From the NCBI RefSeq assembly GCF_022836435.1, contig NZ_BQXC01000001.1, forward strand, positions 782,400 to 846,399: a stretch of DNA of 64,000 nt, written 5' to 3'. Of this stretch, positions 26,222 to 35,141 are shown in pieces. The DNA comes from Nitrosomonas sp. PY1. GTDB taxonomy: Bacteria; Pseudomonadota; Gammaproteobacteria; Burkholderiales; Nitrosomonadaceae. A program made the translations under genes and the position numbers. Below the pieces are notes generated by a model. The model saw only the letters and a list, made by a program, of their open reading frames with translations. It was not told where the DNA came from and made no database searches. The number at the start of each line of letters is the position of its first letter. Within the stretch, counting starts at the first letter, position 1.

Positions 26222-27805
26222 ATGACTTACTTGTTTCACGATTTAATTCGTAATTCTGCTGTAGCTCGACCAGATGCTGATGCACTATTGTATCAACAGG
26301 AAACATTAACCTATGCGGGTTTGCTGCACCAAGTCGAACGGGTATCGCTTGGCTTCAAAGCATTGGATTTGCGTCGCGGTGATCGTGTCGCTATTTATCT
26401 TGAGAAGCGTTTCGAAACAGTAATTGCTATTTTTGCAACAACTTTAGCGGGTGGCGTATTCGTTCCCGTGAATCCGGCTTTAAAACCTGAGCAAGTCAGC
26501 CATATTTTGCAAGATTGTGGTGCCAAAATACTGATAACTTCAGCTAAACGCCTTGAGATGCTTCAAATTGTATTACCTATTCAACATGATTTGCGCGTAA
26601 CCATTGTTGTAGATGCTGATAGCGAGAGTCAAATGAACTATGGCTCTCGGATCATGCCATGGCTTGAGATGCCTGTCGATGGTATTCGGAAAGCAACTAA
26701 GGTCATTGACAATGATATGGCTGCCATTATTTATACTTCGGGTAGCACTGGGAAGCCCAAAGGCGTTATCCTTTCCCATCGTAATCTGGTTGCCGGCGCA
26801 AAAAGTGTTTCGGCGTATCTACATAACCATTCGGGCGATCGAATTTTGGCGGTGCTGCCACTTAGCTTTGATTATGGTTTAAGCCAATTGACAACCGCTT
26901 TTTATGTCGGTGCAACCAATATCTTGATGAATTATTGGCTTCCGCGTGACATTCTGGAGAATGTGGCAATGCATCAGATTACCGGCCTCGCTGCAGTGCC
27001 ATCATTGTGGATTCAGCTCGCGGCATTGGATTGGCATGAAATTAATTCATTACGTTATATGACCAGTTCCGGTGGGGCTATCCCATTTCCTGTCATTCAG
27101 CGATTTCGTAAGATGTTACCTGCGACACATATTTTCTCGATGTATGGTTTTACTGAGGCTTTTCGTTCCACATATTTGGCACCGGAAGAAATCGATTATC
27201 GACCGAAATCAATCGGTAAGGCGATACCTAATGCCGAAGTTTTTGTGTTGCGTCAAGATGGTACGCATTGCGCGCCCGGAGAACCGGGTGAGTTGGTACA
27301 TCGAGGTGCAACCGTTGCATTGGGATACTGGGGTGATCGTGAAAAAACAGCGAGGGTTTTCAGGACTATTACGCCGAGTCAGGATGGTATGCCAATAAAT
27401 GAGACCGTAGCTTGGTCAGGTGATACAGTAAAAATAGATGCAGATGGTTTTTTGTACTTTATCGAGCGTCGTGATTCGATGATCAAAAGTTCGGGTTACC
27501 GTATCAGTCCGACGGAAATTGAAGAAGTTTTGTACGGCATAGAGAATGTACGTGAAGCGACTGTGTTTGGTGTGCCCCATCCAATTCTAGGACAAGCAAT
27601 AGTAGCGCTGATAACAGCGCAATCTGATACAACGCTCGATGTGGAAACCATAATGCTATTTTGTAAAAATAAGTTACCAAGTTATATGTGTCCTCATCAT
27701 CTTGAAGTTTGTCAATTTGATTTGCCACGCAATCTAAACAATAAGATAGACCGTAATAGATTGGCCAAAGAAATGCAGCGACTATTTACTCAGAATGAAT
27801 CATGA
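26222..27805 (+). CDS. Acyl-CoA ligase (AMP-forming), exosortase A system-associated
   Basis: ANL-superfamily adenylating enzyme of 527 residues. The AMP-binding P-loop YTSGSTGKPKG starts at residue 171; YGFTEAF (motif A5 region), WSGDTVKID and SGYRISPTEIEE (hinge/A8) follow in order, and a C-terminal Lys sits in NNKIDRN. Overall wording and the immediate partner, a PLP decarboxylase overlapping by ATGA, match the ligase/decarboxylase pair found in exosortase-A exopolysaccharide loci. It probably activates an amino or acyl acid for transfer to a carrier protein. No carrier protein gene is next door; its partner must be elsewhere. Confidence 0.88.
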   Translation: MTYLFHDLIRNSAVARPDADALLYQQETLTYAGLLHQVERVSLGFKALDLRRGDRVAIYLEKRFETVIAIFATTLAGGVFVPVNPALKPEQVSHILQDCGAKILITSAKRLEMLQIVLPIQHDLRVTIVVDADSESQMNYGSRIMPWLEMPVDGIRKATKVIDNDMAAIIYTSGSTGKPKGVILSHRNLVAGAKSVSAYLHNHSGDRILAVLPLSFDYGLSQLTTAFYVGATNILMNYWLPRDILENVAMHQITGLAAVPSLWIQLAALDWHEINSLRYMTSSGGAIPFPVIQRFRKMLPATHIFSMYGFTEAFRSTYLAPEEIDYRPKSIGKAIPNAEVFVLRQDGTHCAPGEPGELVHRGATVALGYWGDREKTARVFRTITPSQDGMPINETVAWSGDTVKIDADGFLYFIERRDSMIKSSGYRISPTEIEEVLYGIENVREATVFGVPHPILGQAIVALITAQSDTTLDVETIMLFCKNKLPSYMCPHHLEVCQFDLPRNLNNKIDRNRLAKEMQRLFTQNES

Positions 27806-29037
27806 AAAAAACCCTTCCTGAGCATGCACCCATGGAGGGCTTTGCGGTTCAAGGCAATTGTTTGCAAGTCGGTGGTATGTCATTGATACGGTTGGCTGAG
27901 CGAGTTGGCTCCACGCCTTTTTATGCCTATGATCGACAAAGAATCACCGAACGAATTGCATTACTGCGCCGACATTTACCCGAAGGCATATTATTGCACT
28001 ATGCAATGAAAGCGAACCCCATGCCGGCTGTCGTGCAGCATTTAGCCCGTATTGTAGATGGTATAGATATTGCGTCTGTAGGTGAAATGAAAGTTGCACT
28101 GGATACAATACTTGCACCTGACAAAATCAGCTTTGCGGGTCCTGGTAAGCGATCTTCTGAGCTTCGCTGCGCTATAGCTGCCGGTGTAACAATCAACGTT
28201 GAGTCTGAACAGGAACTGAGGATGATTGTTAAGCTTGGCGAACACTTAGGTATTACCCCTTCTGTGGCGATTCGCATAAATCCTGATTTCGAACTGAAAT
28301 CCTCGGGTATGAAAATGGGAGGAGGAGCAAAGTCGTTTGGTATAGACGTAGAGCAAGCGCCTAAATTACTGAAGTTGTTGGCATCTCTTAAATTAAATTT
28401 TGTTGGCTTGCATATTTTTAGTGGTTCACAAAATCTCAATAGTGCGGCTATTCTCGAAGCGCAGCTTAAATCCCTGCAATTAGGAATACGCTTGGCGCAA
28501 CATATGCCTATCCCGATGCGATTGCTTAATATTGGCGGTGGTTTTGGTGTGCCCTATTTTCCTGGTGAGGAGCGGCTAGATTTGGCTGTGATTGGTGAAA
28601 ATATGCAGCCAATGATTCGGACTTTTAGAGAGCAATTACCTGAAACATTCGTGGCGATTGAATTGGGACGATATATGGTTGCCGAAGCTGGAATTTATGT
28701 GTGCCGAATTTTGGAACGCAAGGTATCGCGCGGAAAGATATTCCTAATAACGGATGGTGGCATGCACCATCATCTCGCCGCTTCAGGTAATTTAGGGCAA
28801 GTAATACGAAAGAATTTTCCGGTAATCATAGGTAATAGAATGCAAGATACCGATAAAGAAGTGGTATCGATAGTCGGTCCATTATGTACACCGCTTGATT
28901 TATTGGCTGAGGAAATGATGTTGTCAAAGGCGGTTGTTGGAGATTTTGTGGTGGTACTGCAATCTGGTGCCTATGGTTTAAGTGTTAGCCCTACGGCTTT
29001 TTTAAATCATCCGTTACCTGAGGAAATCCTAGTTTAA
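27802..29037 (+). CDS. PLP-dependent decarboxylase, exosortase A system-associated
   Basis: Fold-type III (alanine racemase-like barrel) decarboxylase of the ornithine/diaminopimelate family, 411 residues. PLP is expected on Lys70 (LLHYAMKANPMP). The Gly-rich phosphate loop LNIGGGFGVPYF and the C-terminal GPLCTPLDLL (with its active-site Cys) and SGAYGLS stretches are intact. It starts at 27802, overlapping the ligase stop by four bases. With the ligase it forms the known exosortase-A-associated pair; the substrate is not established. It may supply a decarboxylated amine that the ligase loads. Confidence 0.88.
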   Translation: MKKTLPEHAPMEGFAVQGNCLQVGGMSLIRLAERVGSTPFYAYDRQRITERIALLRRHLPEGILLHYAMKANPMPAVVQHLARIVDGIDIASVGEMKVALDTILAPDKISFAGPGKRSSELRCAIAAGVTINVESEQELRMIVKLGEHLGITPSVAIRINPDFELKSSGMKMGGGAKSFGIDVEQAPKLLKLLASLKLNFVGLHIFSGSQNLNSAAILEAQLKSLQLGIRLAQHMPIPMRLLNIGGGFGVPYFPGEERLDLAVIGENMQPMIRTFREQLPETFVAIELGRYMVAEAGIYVCRILERKVSRGKIFLITDGGMHHHLAASGNLGQVIRKNFPVIIGNRMQDTDKEVVSIVGPLCTPLDLLAEEMMLSKAVVGDFVVVLQSGAYGLSVSPTAFLNHPLPEEILV

Positions 29038-29445
29038 TATTGAATCGCCATCCGTATTCAGGTTTTTTAACTCACTGGAATTTATTGGTTTATCTGTGAA
29101 TTTGTTGCATCTTTTATACAAATTTAGCGTTCTGCTGTAATTCTTCAAAATAAACACTCGACATTGGTTGAATATTTACAATAAATGATCTTAAATAGTA
29201 AATAGCATAAGTAGTAAACATGATGACGAAATAGTCAATTTACACTTATACTAGATTTGTAACTGCATCGATTCGTGTATCTCAGTATATTAAATGCTTT
29301 GATAGAAGATTTTGAATAAAGTTCACCTACACTTACTGTTAATGCCTATGCCTGAATATTGAATTGATACGTGACTGGTCAGTTAAGAAAATTATTTCAT
29401 AATTTCGAATTTACAAACATGTAATAAAACTTAGTTTGGCGATCT
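29038..29445. other. AT-rich 408-bp intergenic region, nothing recognised
   Basis: No open frame, tRNA, strong hairpin or sigma-54 type -24/-12 pair could be found by eye. The start of the next gene has only a weak ribosome-binding site. The length suggests a regulated promoter for the acyltransferase-porin-GGDEF/EAL set that follows. Repeated TAGTAAA and similar words near 29197-29217 are probably chance in AT-rich DNA. Confidence 0.35.
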
Positions 29446-30225
29446 ATGAATGATTCGTATAGTGGGTTTCGGAGTTTTTTTGAAATTGTAGTCGCTGATA
29501 CACCCGAATTGCTTGAAGCTGTTTATAGAATACGCTATCAAGTTTTGTGTGTACAAAATAGTTTTCCGGATATGAATGCGAGTGATTATCCCGATCAGTT
29601 AGAAAAGGATGAATACGATGATCATTCCTGTCATGCTTTGTTGCGTTTTAAGTCGACAGGACAATATATTGGTGCGGTACGCCTCATATTGCCTGATCCA
29701 AACGATTCAGAAAAATTACTTCCGGTAGAAGTTAATACACATGTGGATTCAAAGCTTTGCGATCTCAAAAATATCCATCGTGCAGATATGGCGGAAATTT
29801 CTCGTGCTGTTATTTTGAGCCAATTTGATCGACGCAAAGGAGAACGGCGAAAATCCAGAGATGGTGAATCAAGAAGGAGTGATGATAGTAAATCCAATGG
29901 TAATGTCATTCGTTCCGATAAGGATCGGAGGGCTTCTGATCGACGATCTACACCACACTTAAGTTTGTTACTGATGGCTTGTGTGATGCGTTTGTCAGTA
30001 AAACATAACATTAAGTACTGGATTTCTGCAATGGAGCCTGCGCTCAATCGTTTACTCAGGTTTTATGGTTTAAATTTTCATTGCGCTGGGCCGACTGTTA
30101 ATTATCATGGTATTCGGCGTCCTTACTGCATCAAAGTTGAAGAGGTATTAAGCAGAATGTATAAGGAAAATTATGAATCATGGGAAGTTCTAACCGAATG
30201 TGGCAAGTACAATCTGTCATTCTAG
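29446..30225 (+). CDS. PEP-CTERM/exosortase system-associated acyltransferase
   Basis: A 259-residue GNAT-like N-acyltransferase related to autoinducer synthases. The N-terminal FFEIVVADTPELLEAVYRIR and VLCVQ segment is the family start, with AVRLILP and EISRAVI following. Between them and the C-terminal half lies a strongly charged insert (about residues 126-168: RRKGERRKS, DKDRRASDRRS), a feature of this family. The C-terminal half LSLLLMACVMRLSVKHNIKYW leads into the conserved AMEPALNRLL motif. Its substrate is unproved; it is taken to belong to the exosortase machinery. It is followed within 35 bp by three tightly packed genes. Confidence 0.85.
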   Translation: MNDSYSGFRSFFEIVVADTPELLEAVYRIRYQVLCVQNSFPDMNASDYPDQLEKDEYDDHSCHALLRFKSTGQYIGAVRLILPDPNDSEKLLPVEVNTHVDSKLCDLKNIHRADMAEISRAVILSQFDRRKGERRKSRDGESRRSDDSKSNGNVIRSDKDRRASDRRSTPHLSLLLMACVMRLSVKHNIKYWISAMEPALNRLLRFYGLNFHCAGPTVNYHGIRRPYCIKVEEVLSRMYKENYESWEVLTECGKYNLSF

Positions 30226-30259
30226 TTCCACAAAAAACGTTTTTTGGGGAATTTATTTC

Positions 30260-30751
30260 TTGAGTCTGCATTCATTTTCTTGTTTTGTACGGACTGCATT
30301 TATTCATTATTGTTTGTCGACATATAGATTTCTTGCCTGCAGAGTACTATTGACTTTTTTTTTATTTACAGTATCCCAGGCTTATGCTGTAAATCATTAC
30401 CACGTCGTTATTAATAAAAGCGTTGGTGAAAGTAGTATATCAACCAATTCGCTCCGGTCTATTTTTAGCATGCATTTGAAAACATGGCCAGATGGGACAA
30501 AAATAAGGGTTTTTGTGTTAGCTGATGATGATCCATTGCATCAAATGTTTTCTAAAGAAAAACTGAATGTTTTTCCGTATCAACTGAGATCCACTTGGGA
30601 CAGACTGGTATTTTCCGGAACAGGTCAAGCGCCCATTAAGGTTAATTCCATTGAAGAAATGCTGGAGAAAATAATCAGTACACCTGGTGCAATCGGTTAT
30701 CTATGGAGAGCCAATATTAATGAAAATGTTAACGTGCTCACAATTAAATAA
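30260..30751 (+). CDS. Exported phosphate-binding-like protein (PstS-like fragment family)
   Basis: A short exported protein of about 163 residues with a late signal segment (LLTFFLFTVSQAYA). The mature part YHVVINKSVGESSISTNSLRS, then IFSMHLKTWPDGTKIRVFVL and GAIGYLWRAN, matches small one-lobe phosphate ABC-binding-like proteins that precede porins in many proteobacteria. I prefer TTG 30260, nine bases after GGGGA; GTG 30200 would overlap the acyltransferase by 26 bases. The signal region is unusually long for either start. It overlaps the next gene by about 30 bases. Ligand is unknown. Confidence 0.7.
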   Translation: MSLHSFSCFVRTAFIHYCLSTYRFLACRVLLTFFLFTVSQAYAVNHYHVVINKSVGESSISTNSLRSIFSMHLKTWPDGTKIRVFVLADDDPLHQMFSKEKLNVFPYQLRSTWDRLVFSGTGQAPIKVNSIEEMLEKIISTPGAIGYLWRANINENVNVLTIK

Positions 30752-32138
30752 CTTTTTGACGGGATTTTCCGGCAGAATTGTAAAGCAGTTTATGTTACTA
30801 CTGCTGTTTGAGAGCGTATTTTTTTGCGCCTATGCTGAGAATCAAGTGGTACAAAAAACAATAACCAATTCACAAGAAACTTCACTCAAGTGGTTGCAGA
30901 CTTCTGCGCTGCCTTCATTTATAACTGAAGTAAAAAGACCTGCATGGATCAATAATGCTGCGAATTGGTATCAAAAAAAATCACGTGAAGGCGATTTACA
31001 GATTCATGGTTTTATTGGCCAATCGTATATCGTAACGACGCATAATAATGTTTTTGGCAATAGTGATGGTGGGTTGGGAAGTTTTGGATTAACGGAGGCA
31101 GGTATTAATGCATCGTTTCGGCCTTTACCAAGATTATTGATTGCAGCACAAGGATTATCGCGTCGTGCAGGTGAAGGAAGTTCCGGTATGCCTCGACTTG
31201 ATTTTGGATTCTTGGATTATCGATTATATTCGCATGAAGCCAATCAATTCGGTATCAGAGTCGGTCGATTAAAAAATCCATTTGGTTTCTATAACGATAC
31301 GCGCGATGTACCGTTTACTCGACCGAGTATTCTACTGCCGCAATCAATTTATTTCGATCGCACACGAAATCTTGCGTTATCGGGTGATGGTGTGCATTTG
31401 TATGGAGATATTTCACATCCCCAATGGGGGACACTTTCAACACAATTTGGTTTCCTCTTTCCTATCGTTACTGATAAAGATACACGAGCATCTGTTTTGA
31501 TAGGGGATCATATGAATGGTCACTTAACCCAAGAACCATCTATTATCGGACGAGGTATTTATGAAACCAATGACAGGCGAATAGTTCTAGCGGTCAGTGG
31601 GGTGTGGCTCAATACCGATTATGTTTCAAGAGCCGGAGATAAACTGGGTGGGCAAAGCATTTCGAACGGTTCATTGCAATTTTCTCCGGTTTATTTCTCG
31701 GCACAATACAATGCAGAGCGTTGGAGCTTGACGTCTGAATACGCTATTCGGCATTTTGCGTATACTAATTTTAATAATACAGTGCTCGATGGCATTAATT
31801 TCTATGGTGAGAGTTATTATGTACAGGGTGAATATCGCTTTACACCCAAATGGGAAGGGTTTGTGCGTTACGATGCTTTGTTTACCGATCGATCCGATAA
31901 GAGCGGGAAGCAGTGGGTCTCGGAAAATCCAGATAGTCGGCACGGGCTTGAGCATTCACGCTACGCCAAAGACATTACTGTTGGAATACGTTGGAATATT
32001 ACACCCGAGTTTATGTTGCGTGCCGAGTATCATCATGTGAATGGAACGGGTTGGTTATCGCGGCTGGATAACATGTATCCGGAAAATACACATAAAGAAT
32101 GGGATCTTTTTGCCATACAAGGTTCTTATCGTTTCTAA
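30720..32138 (+). CDS. Outer-membrane porin-like protein
   Basis: About 472 residues: signal segment FMLLLLFESVFFCAYA, a periplasmic linker (to about residue 90), then a barrel with alternating aromatic strands (GFIGQSYIVTTHNN, FGIRVGRLKNPFGFYND, WEGFVRYDALFTDRS) ending IQGSYRF with terminal Phe. It resembles the phosphate- or carboxylate-selective O/P-like porins that pair with the short binding-like protein upstream. The start is uncertain: ATG 30720 overlaps the upstream gene by 32 bases; ATG 30792 would start right at the hydrophobic core. The GGDEF/EAL gene follows by 12 bp. Confidence 0.8.
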   Translation: MKMLTCSQLNNFLTGFSGRIVKQFMLLLLFESVFFCAYAENQVVQKTITNSQETSLKWLQTSALPSFITEVKRPAWINNAANWYQKKSREGDLQIHGFIGQSYIVTTHNNVFGNSDGGLGSFGLTEAGINASFRPLPRLLIAAQGLSRRAGEGSSGMPRLDFGFLDYRLYSHEANQFGIRVGRLKNPFGFYNDTRDVPFTRPSILLPQSIYFDRTRNLALSGDGVHLYGDISHPQWGTLSTQFGFLFPIVTDKDTRASVLIGDHMNGHLTQEPSIIGRGIYETNDRRIVLAVSGVWLNTDYVSRAGDKLGGQSISNGSLQFSPVYFSAQYNAERWSLTSEYAIRHFAYTNFNNTVLDGINFYGESYYVQGEYRFTPKWEGFVRYDALFTDRSDKSGKQWVSENPDSRHGLEHSRYAKDITVGIRWNITPEFMLRAEYHHVNGTGWLSRLDNMYPENTHKEWDLFAIQGSYRF

Positions 32139-32149
32139 TCGTACTACTG

Positions 32150-35092
32150 ATGAATAACAGTTCGGAACATCCAATCGTCAAGTCACAGCTTACGGCAGTC
32201 AAGGAGCAGAAAAACTTTTATAGTTTGCGGTGGAAGCTTTTATTTGGTAGTAGCCTGATATTGCTAGCAATTGTTGTGGTGTTTTCTGCGATCAGTTATT
32301 GGGGGTTGATGCAAAGCTTTGATGATCAGAGGCAGATTGACCATAAGCGTTTCTCGAGAGAGATCGATAATTTGATTGATAATACTACACAAAACTTAGA
32401 TCGACTTGCTGAGATAATTCCCTTTCTGAATGGTATGAGAGACGCATTATTAGTGAATGACAGCGAGCATATAAGTAAGGCTTTCGATCAGCACTGGTCA
32501 TTGTTGCAGTTTCATAATGATGTCGAGTTTGTTTATTTTTTTAATGATAAAAATCAATTCGTTGCTGGTTGGGATAATGCCGAGTATGCTGATATCGAAA
32601 CGGAAATGCTGCGGAATTGGGTTGTGCATGTTAACCAATTCGAGCAACCGATAAATCCGCTGTCTTGCCAAGAAAATTGCGTACAGTTCACTATAGCGCC
32701 TTTATTGGTTGATGGACGTAAAGTGGGTACTGTAGTACTCGGGATTTCGCTGGTTGATGTATTGGTATCTTTTAAACGTATTTTCGGCGCTGATATTGGT
32801 TTACTCATTAAACAGCAAAAAAACTTAAATTCCCAAGAAAATTTCCGAGTTATTAAAAATTGGGGTGTTTATATTTCTGTACTGACTAATCCGGAAGGAA
32901 ATTATCAATTTAATTACCAAATTCTTCATAAAGCATCTGAAATATATCCACAGATTGGAGTTTTGGAAGAGAGCGTGCAAGTCAGCGGTCGTAATTTGCA
33001 TCACCAATTGGAGCTATTTGCATTAAATGCTGTTGAGGCCGATAGCGCATCCTTGGTTGTTATTACCGATGTTACAGCGGCTGTTAGAAACATTCGTAAT
33101 TCAATTTGGAATATTGGACTAACCGGATTGTTAGGGTTGATCATTTCTCAGCTTCTTTTGTTTTTAATATTGACTCGAATACTTTCACGCTTAAAGGATG
33201 TTGCAATTGCCTTGCCTTTACTTGCAAGCGGTCAGTTTGAGAGTTTCCGTCAGTCTCTGTCTGTTTTAATACGAACTTCTAGAGATGAAGTCGATACTTT
33301 GTCCGAGGCTGCAATTACTTTGTCGCATCAATTGGAAAAGCTTGAATTGAAAATATCGTCTCGTACAAAGATGTTGATTGAACAAAGAGATGAGCTTAGC
33401 CGAGAAAGAGATTTCGTGAAAAATCTGTTGAATACGGCACAGGCGATTGTTTTGACGCAAAATTCAGCAGGAAAAATCATTACTCTGAATGGTTATGGAG
33501 AAATGCTAACTCGCTACACAGAAGCAGAATTGTTAGGTAAATCATTTTTGGGTACATTGATTCCAGAGTACGACTCGGAAGATGCGATGAGTCGTTTTGC
33601 AGAGATTCATTCTGGACAAAAAATGCAATTACGCCATGAAGCAATAACTTATTGTAAAGATGGATCAAAGCGTCATGTGGCATGGCTTCATTCTCACCTT
33701 TCTTGGAATTCCGAAGAAGATCCCTCCATTTTGTCTGTTGGCTTGGATGTTACCGAATATAAGCGTGTAGAAGGGCATTTGGCATGGCTGGCAGATCATG
33801 ATCCTTTGACCAATATGCTCAATCGACGCCGTTTCAGCGAAGAGTTGGAGCAAGTATTGCATCGTTCCGAGCGATATCTCCATCCTGGTGCATTGTTGTT
33901 TTTTGATTTGGATCGATTTAAATACATTAATGATGTCAGTGGTCATCAAGCAGGGGATAGTTTGTTGAAAATGGTAGCTACCATGTTGGCTAAGACAACA
34001 CGAACTGGTGACATTACCGGTCGATTAGGAGGTGACGAGTTTGCCATTATCTTACCGGAAATTAATGCGGAAGGCGCGATTGAGGTCGCGAAGAAAGTTT
34101 TAACTCAGCTTAATCAGGCGCAACTTACCATTAATGGCCGTACCCATAAAATTTCGGCCAGCATTGGTATTGCATTATTTCCTCAGCATGGTGGAAATAT
34201 TCAGGATCTGCTTGCGGCAGCTGATCTCGCAATGTATCAGGCAAAGTCTATCGGACGAAACGCATGGTATTTATTTTCGGATGATGATCGTATCCTTGAT
34301 CGCATTCAATTACTGGTGGACTGGAAAGAGCGGATTGAGTATGCGCAAACTCATGATAACTTTATGTTGTATTTGCAGCCGATTATGCATATCAAAACCA
34401 AGCAAATTACACATTATGAGGTGTTAATTCGCATGCAAGATAGAGATGGCACGATACGGTCGCCGGGTGATTTTATCCCTGCCGCAGAAAATACTGGATT
34501 GATACATGCCATTGACCATATGGTATTGCGCAAAGCGATTGCTCAGGCAGCGATGATTTATGAAGCCGGAGTTTTTGCTAATTTTTCTATCAATTTATCT
34601 GCGCATGCTTTTAATGATCCTGAGTTGATGCCGATTCTGAAACAACAATTGTCTGAATATCATATAGATCCAGAAAATTTGATGTTTGAGATCACAGAAA
34701 CTGCTGCGTTAGAAGATATTCCGGGTGCGCGTACTTTAATGAAGGAAATGAAAGAATTGGGATGCGGTTTTGTATTGGATGATTTTGGTGTGGGTTTTTC
34801 CTCTTTCTTTTATTTAAGAGAATTACCGGTCGATACTGTCAAGATTGACGGGTCGTTTATTAAAAATCTAGCAAGTAATAGCGATGATGTTATTTTAGTA
34901 AATGCCTTATGCAGCGTAGCTCGAGGATTTGGTAGGAAGGTGACTGCAGAATTTGTTGAAAGCGAAGAAATTTTGAAGATCATTGAGCAAATGGATATCG
35001 ATTATGCACAGGGTTATTACATCGGTAGGCCGTCTCCCATTGAGCAATTTTTAACTGAAAGAATTGGATTTAATGATTTATCCTCTAAATAG
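32150..35092 (+). CDS. Membrane-bound PAS-GGDEF-EAL protein
   Basis: A 980-residue c-di-GMP enzyme. It has one membrane helix near residues 30-50, a periplasmic sensor of about 270 residues (LLVNDSEHISKAFDQHWSLL region), a second helix near 320-345, a linker, a PAS domain (about 430-550) and a GGDEF domain with intact GGDEF at 627-631. The EAL domain starts with EVLIR at 757-761 and has DDFGVGFSSFFYLRELPVD plus VKIDGSFIK. Both catalytic motifs look competent, so net synthesis or breakdown cannot be told. An RxxD inhibitory site (TRTGD region) before GGDEF is not clear. It follows the porin by 12 bp and may sense a periplasmic solute admitted by that porin. Confidence 0.9.
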   Translation: MNNSSEHPIVKSQLTAVKEQKNFYSLRWKLLFGSSLILLAIVVVFSAISYWGLMQSFDDQRQIDHKRFSREIDNLIDNTTQNLDRLAEIIPFLNGMRDALLVNDSEHISKAFDQHWSLLQFHNDVEFVYFFNDKNQFVAGWDNAEYADIETEMLRNWVVHVNQFEQPINPLSCQENCVQFTIAPLLVDGRKVGTVVLGISLVDVLVSFKRIFGADIGLLIKQQKNLNSQENFRVIKNWGVYISVLTNPEGNYQFNYQILHKASEIYPQIGVLEESVQVSGRNLHHQLELFALNAVEADSASLVVITDVTAAVRNIRNSIWNIGLTGLLGLIISQLLLFLILTRILSRLKDVAIALPLLASGQFESFRQSLSVLIRTSRDEVDTLSEAAITLSHQLEKLELKISSRTKMLIEQRDELSRERDFVKNLLNTAQAIVLTQNSAGKIITLNGYGEMLTRYTEAELLGKSFLGTLIPEYDSEDAMSRFAEIHSGQKMQLRHEAITYCKDGSKRHVAWLHSHLSWNSEEDPSILSVGLDVTEYKRVEGHLAWLADHDPLTNMLNRRRFSEELEQVLHRSERYLHPGALLFFDLDRFKYINDVSGHQAGDSLLKMVATMLAKTTRTGDITGRLGGDEFAIILPEINAEGAIEVAKKVLTQLNQAQLTINGRTHKISASIGIALFPQHGGNIQDLLAAADLAMYQAKSIGRNAWYLFSDDDRILDRIQLLVDWKERIEYAQTHDNFMLYLQPIMHIKTKQITHYEVLIRMQDRDGTIRSPGDFIPAAENTGLIHAIDHMVLRKAIAQAAMIYEAGVFANFSINLSAHAFNDPELMPILKQQLSEYHIDPENLMFEITETAALEDIPGARTLMKEMKELGCGFVLDDFGVGFSSFFYLRELPVDTVKIDGSFIKNLASNSDDVILVNALCSVARGFGRKVTAEFVESEEILKIIEQMDIDYAQGYYIGRPSPIEQFLTERIGFNDLSSK

Positions 35093-35141
35093 GCTATTAA
35101 CAAATCAATCATATTTCTTATTTCCTGAGGCGAACTGAACG

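Noticed and set aside
29038-29445. Possible sigma-54 or other special promoter before the exosortase acyltransferase gene
   Set aside because: No GG/GC pair with the required spacing was found by eye.
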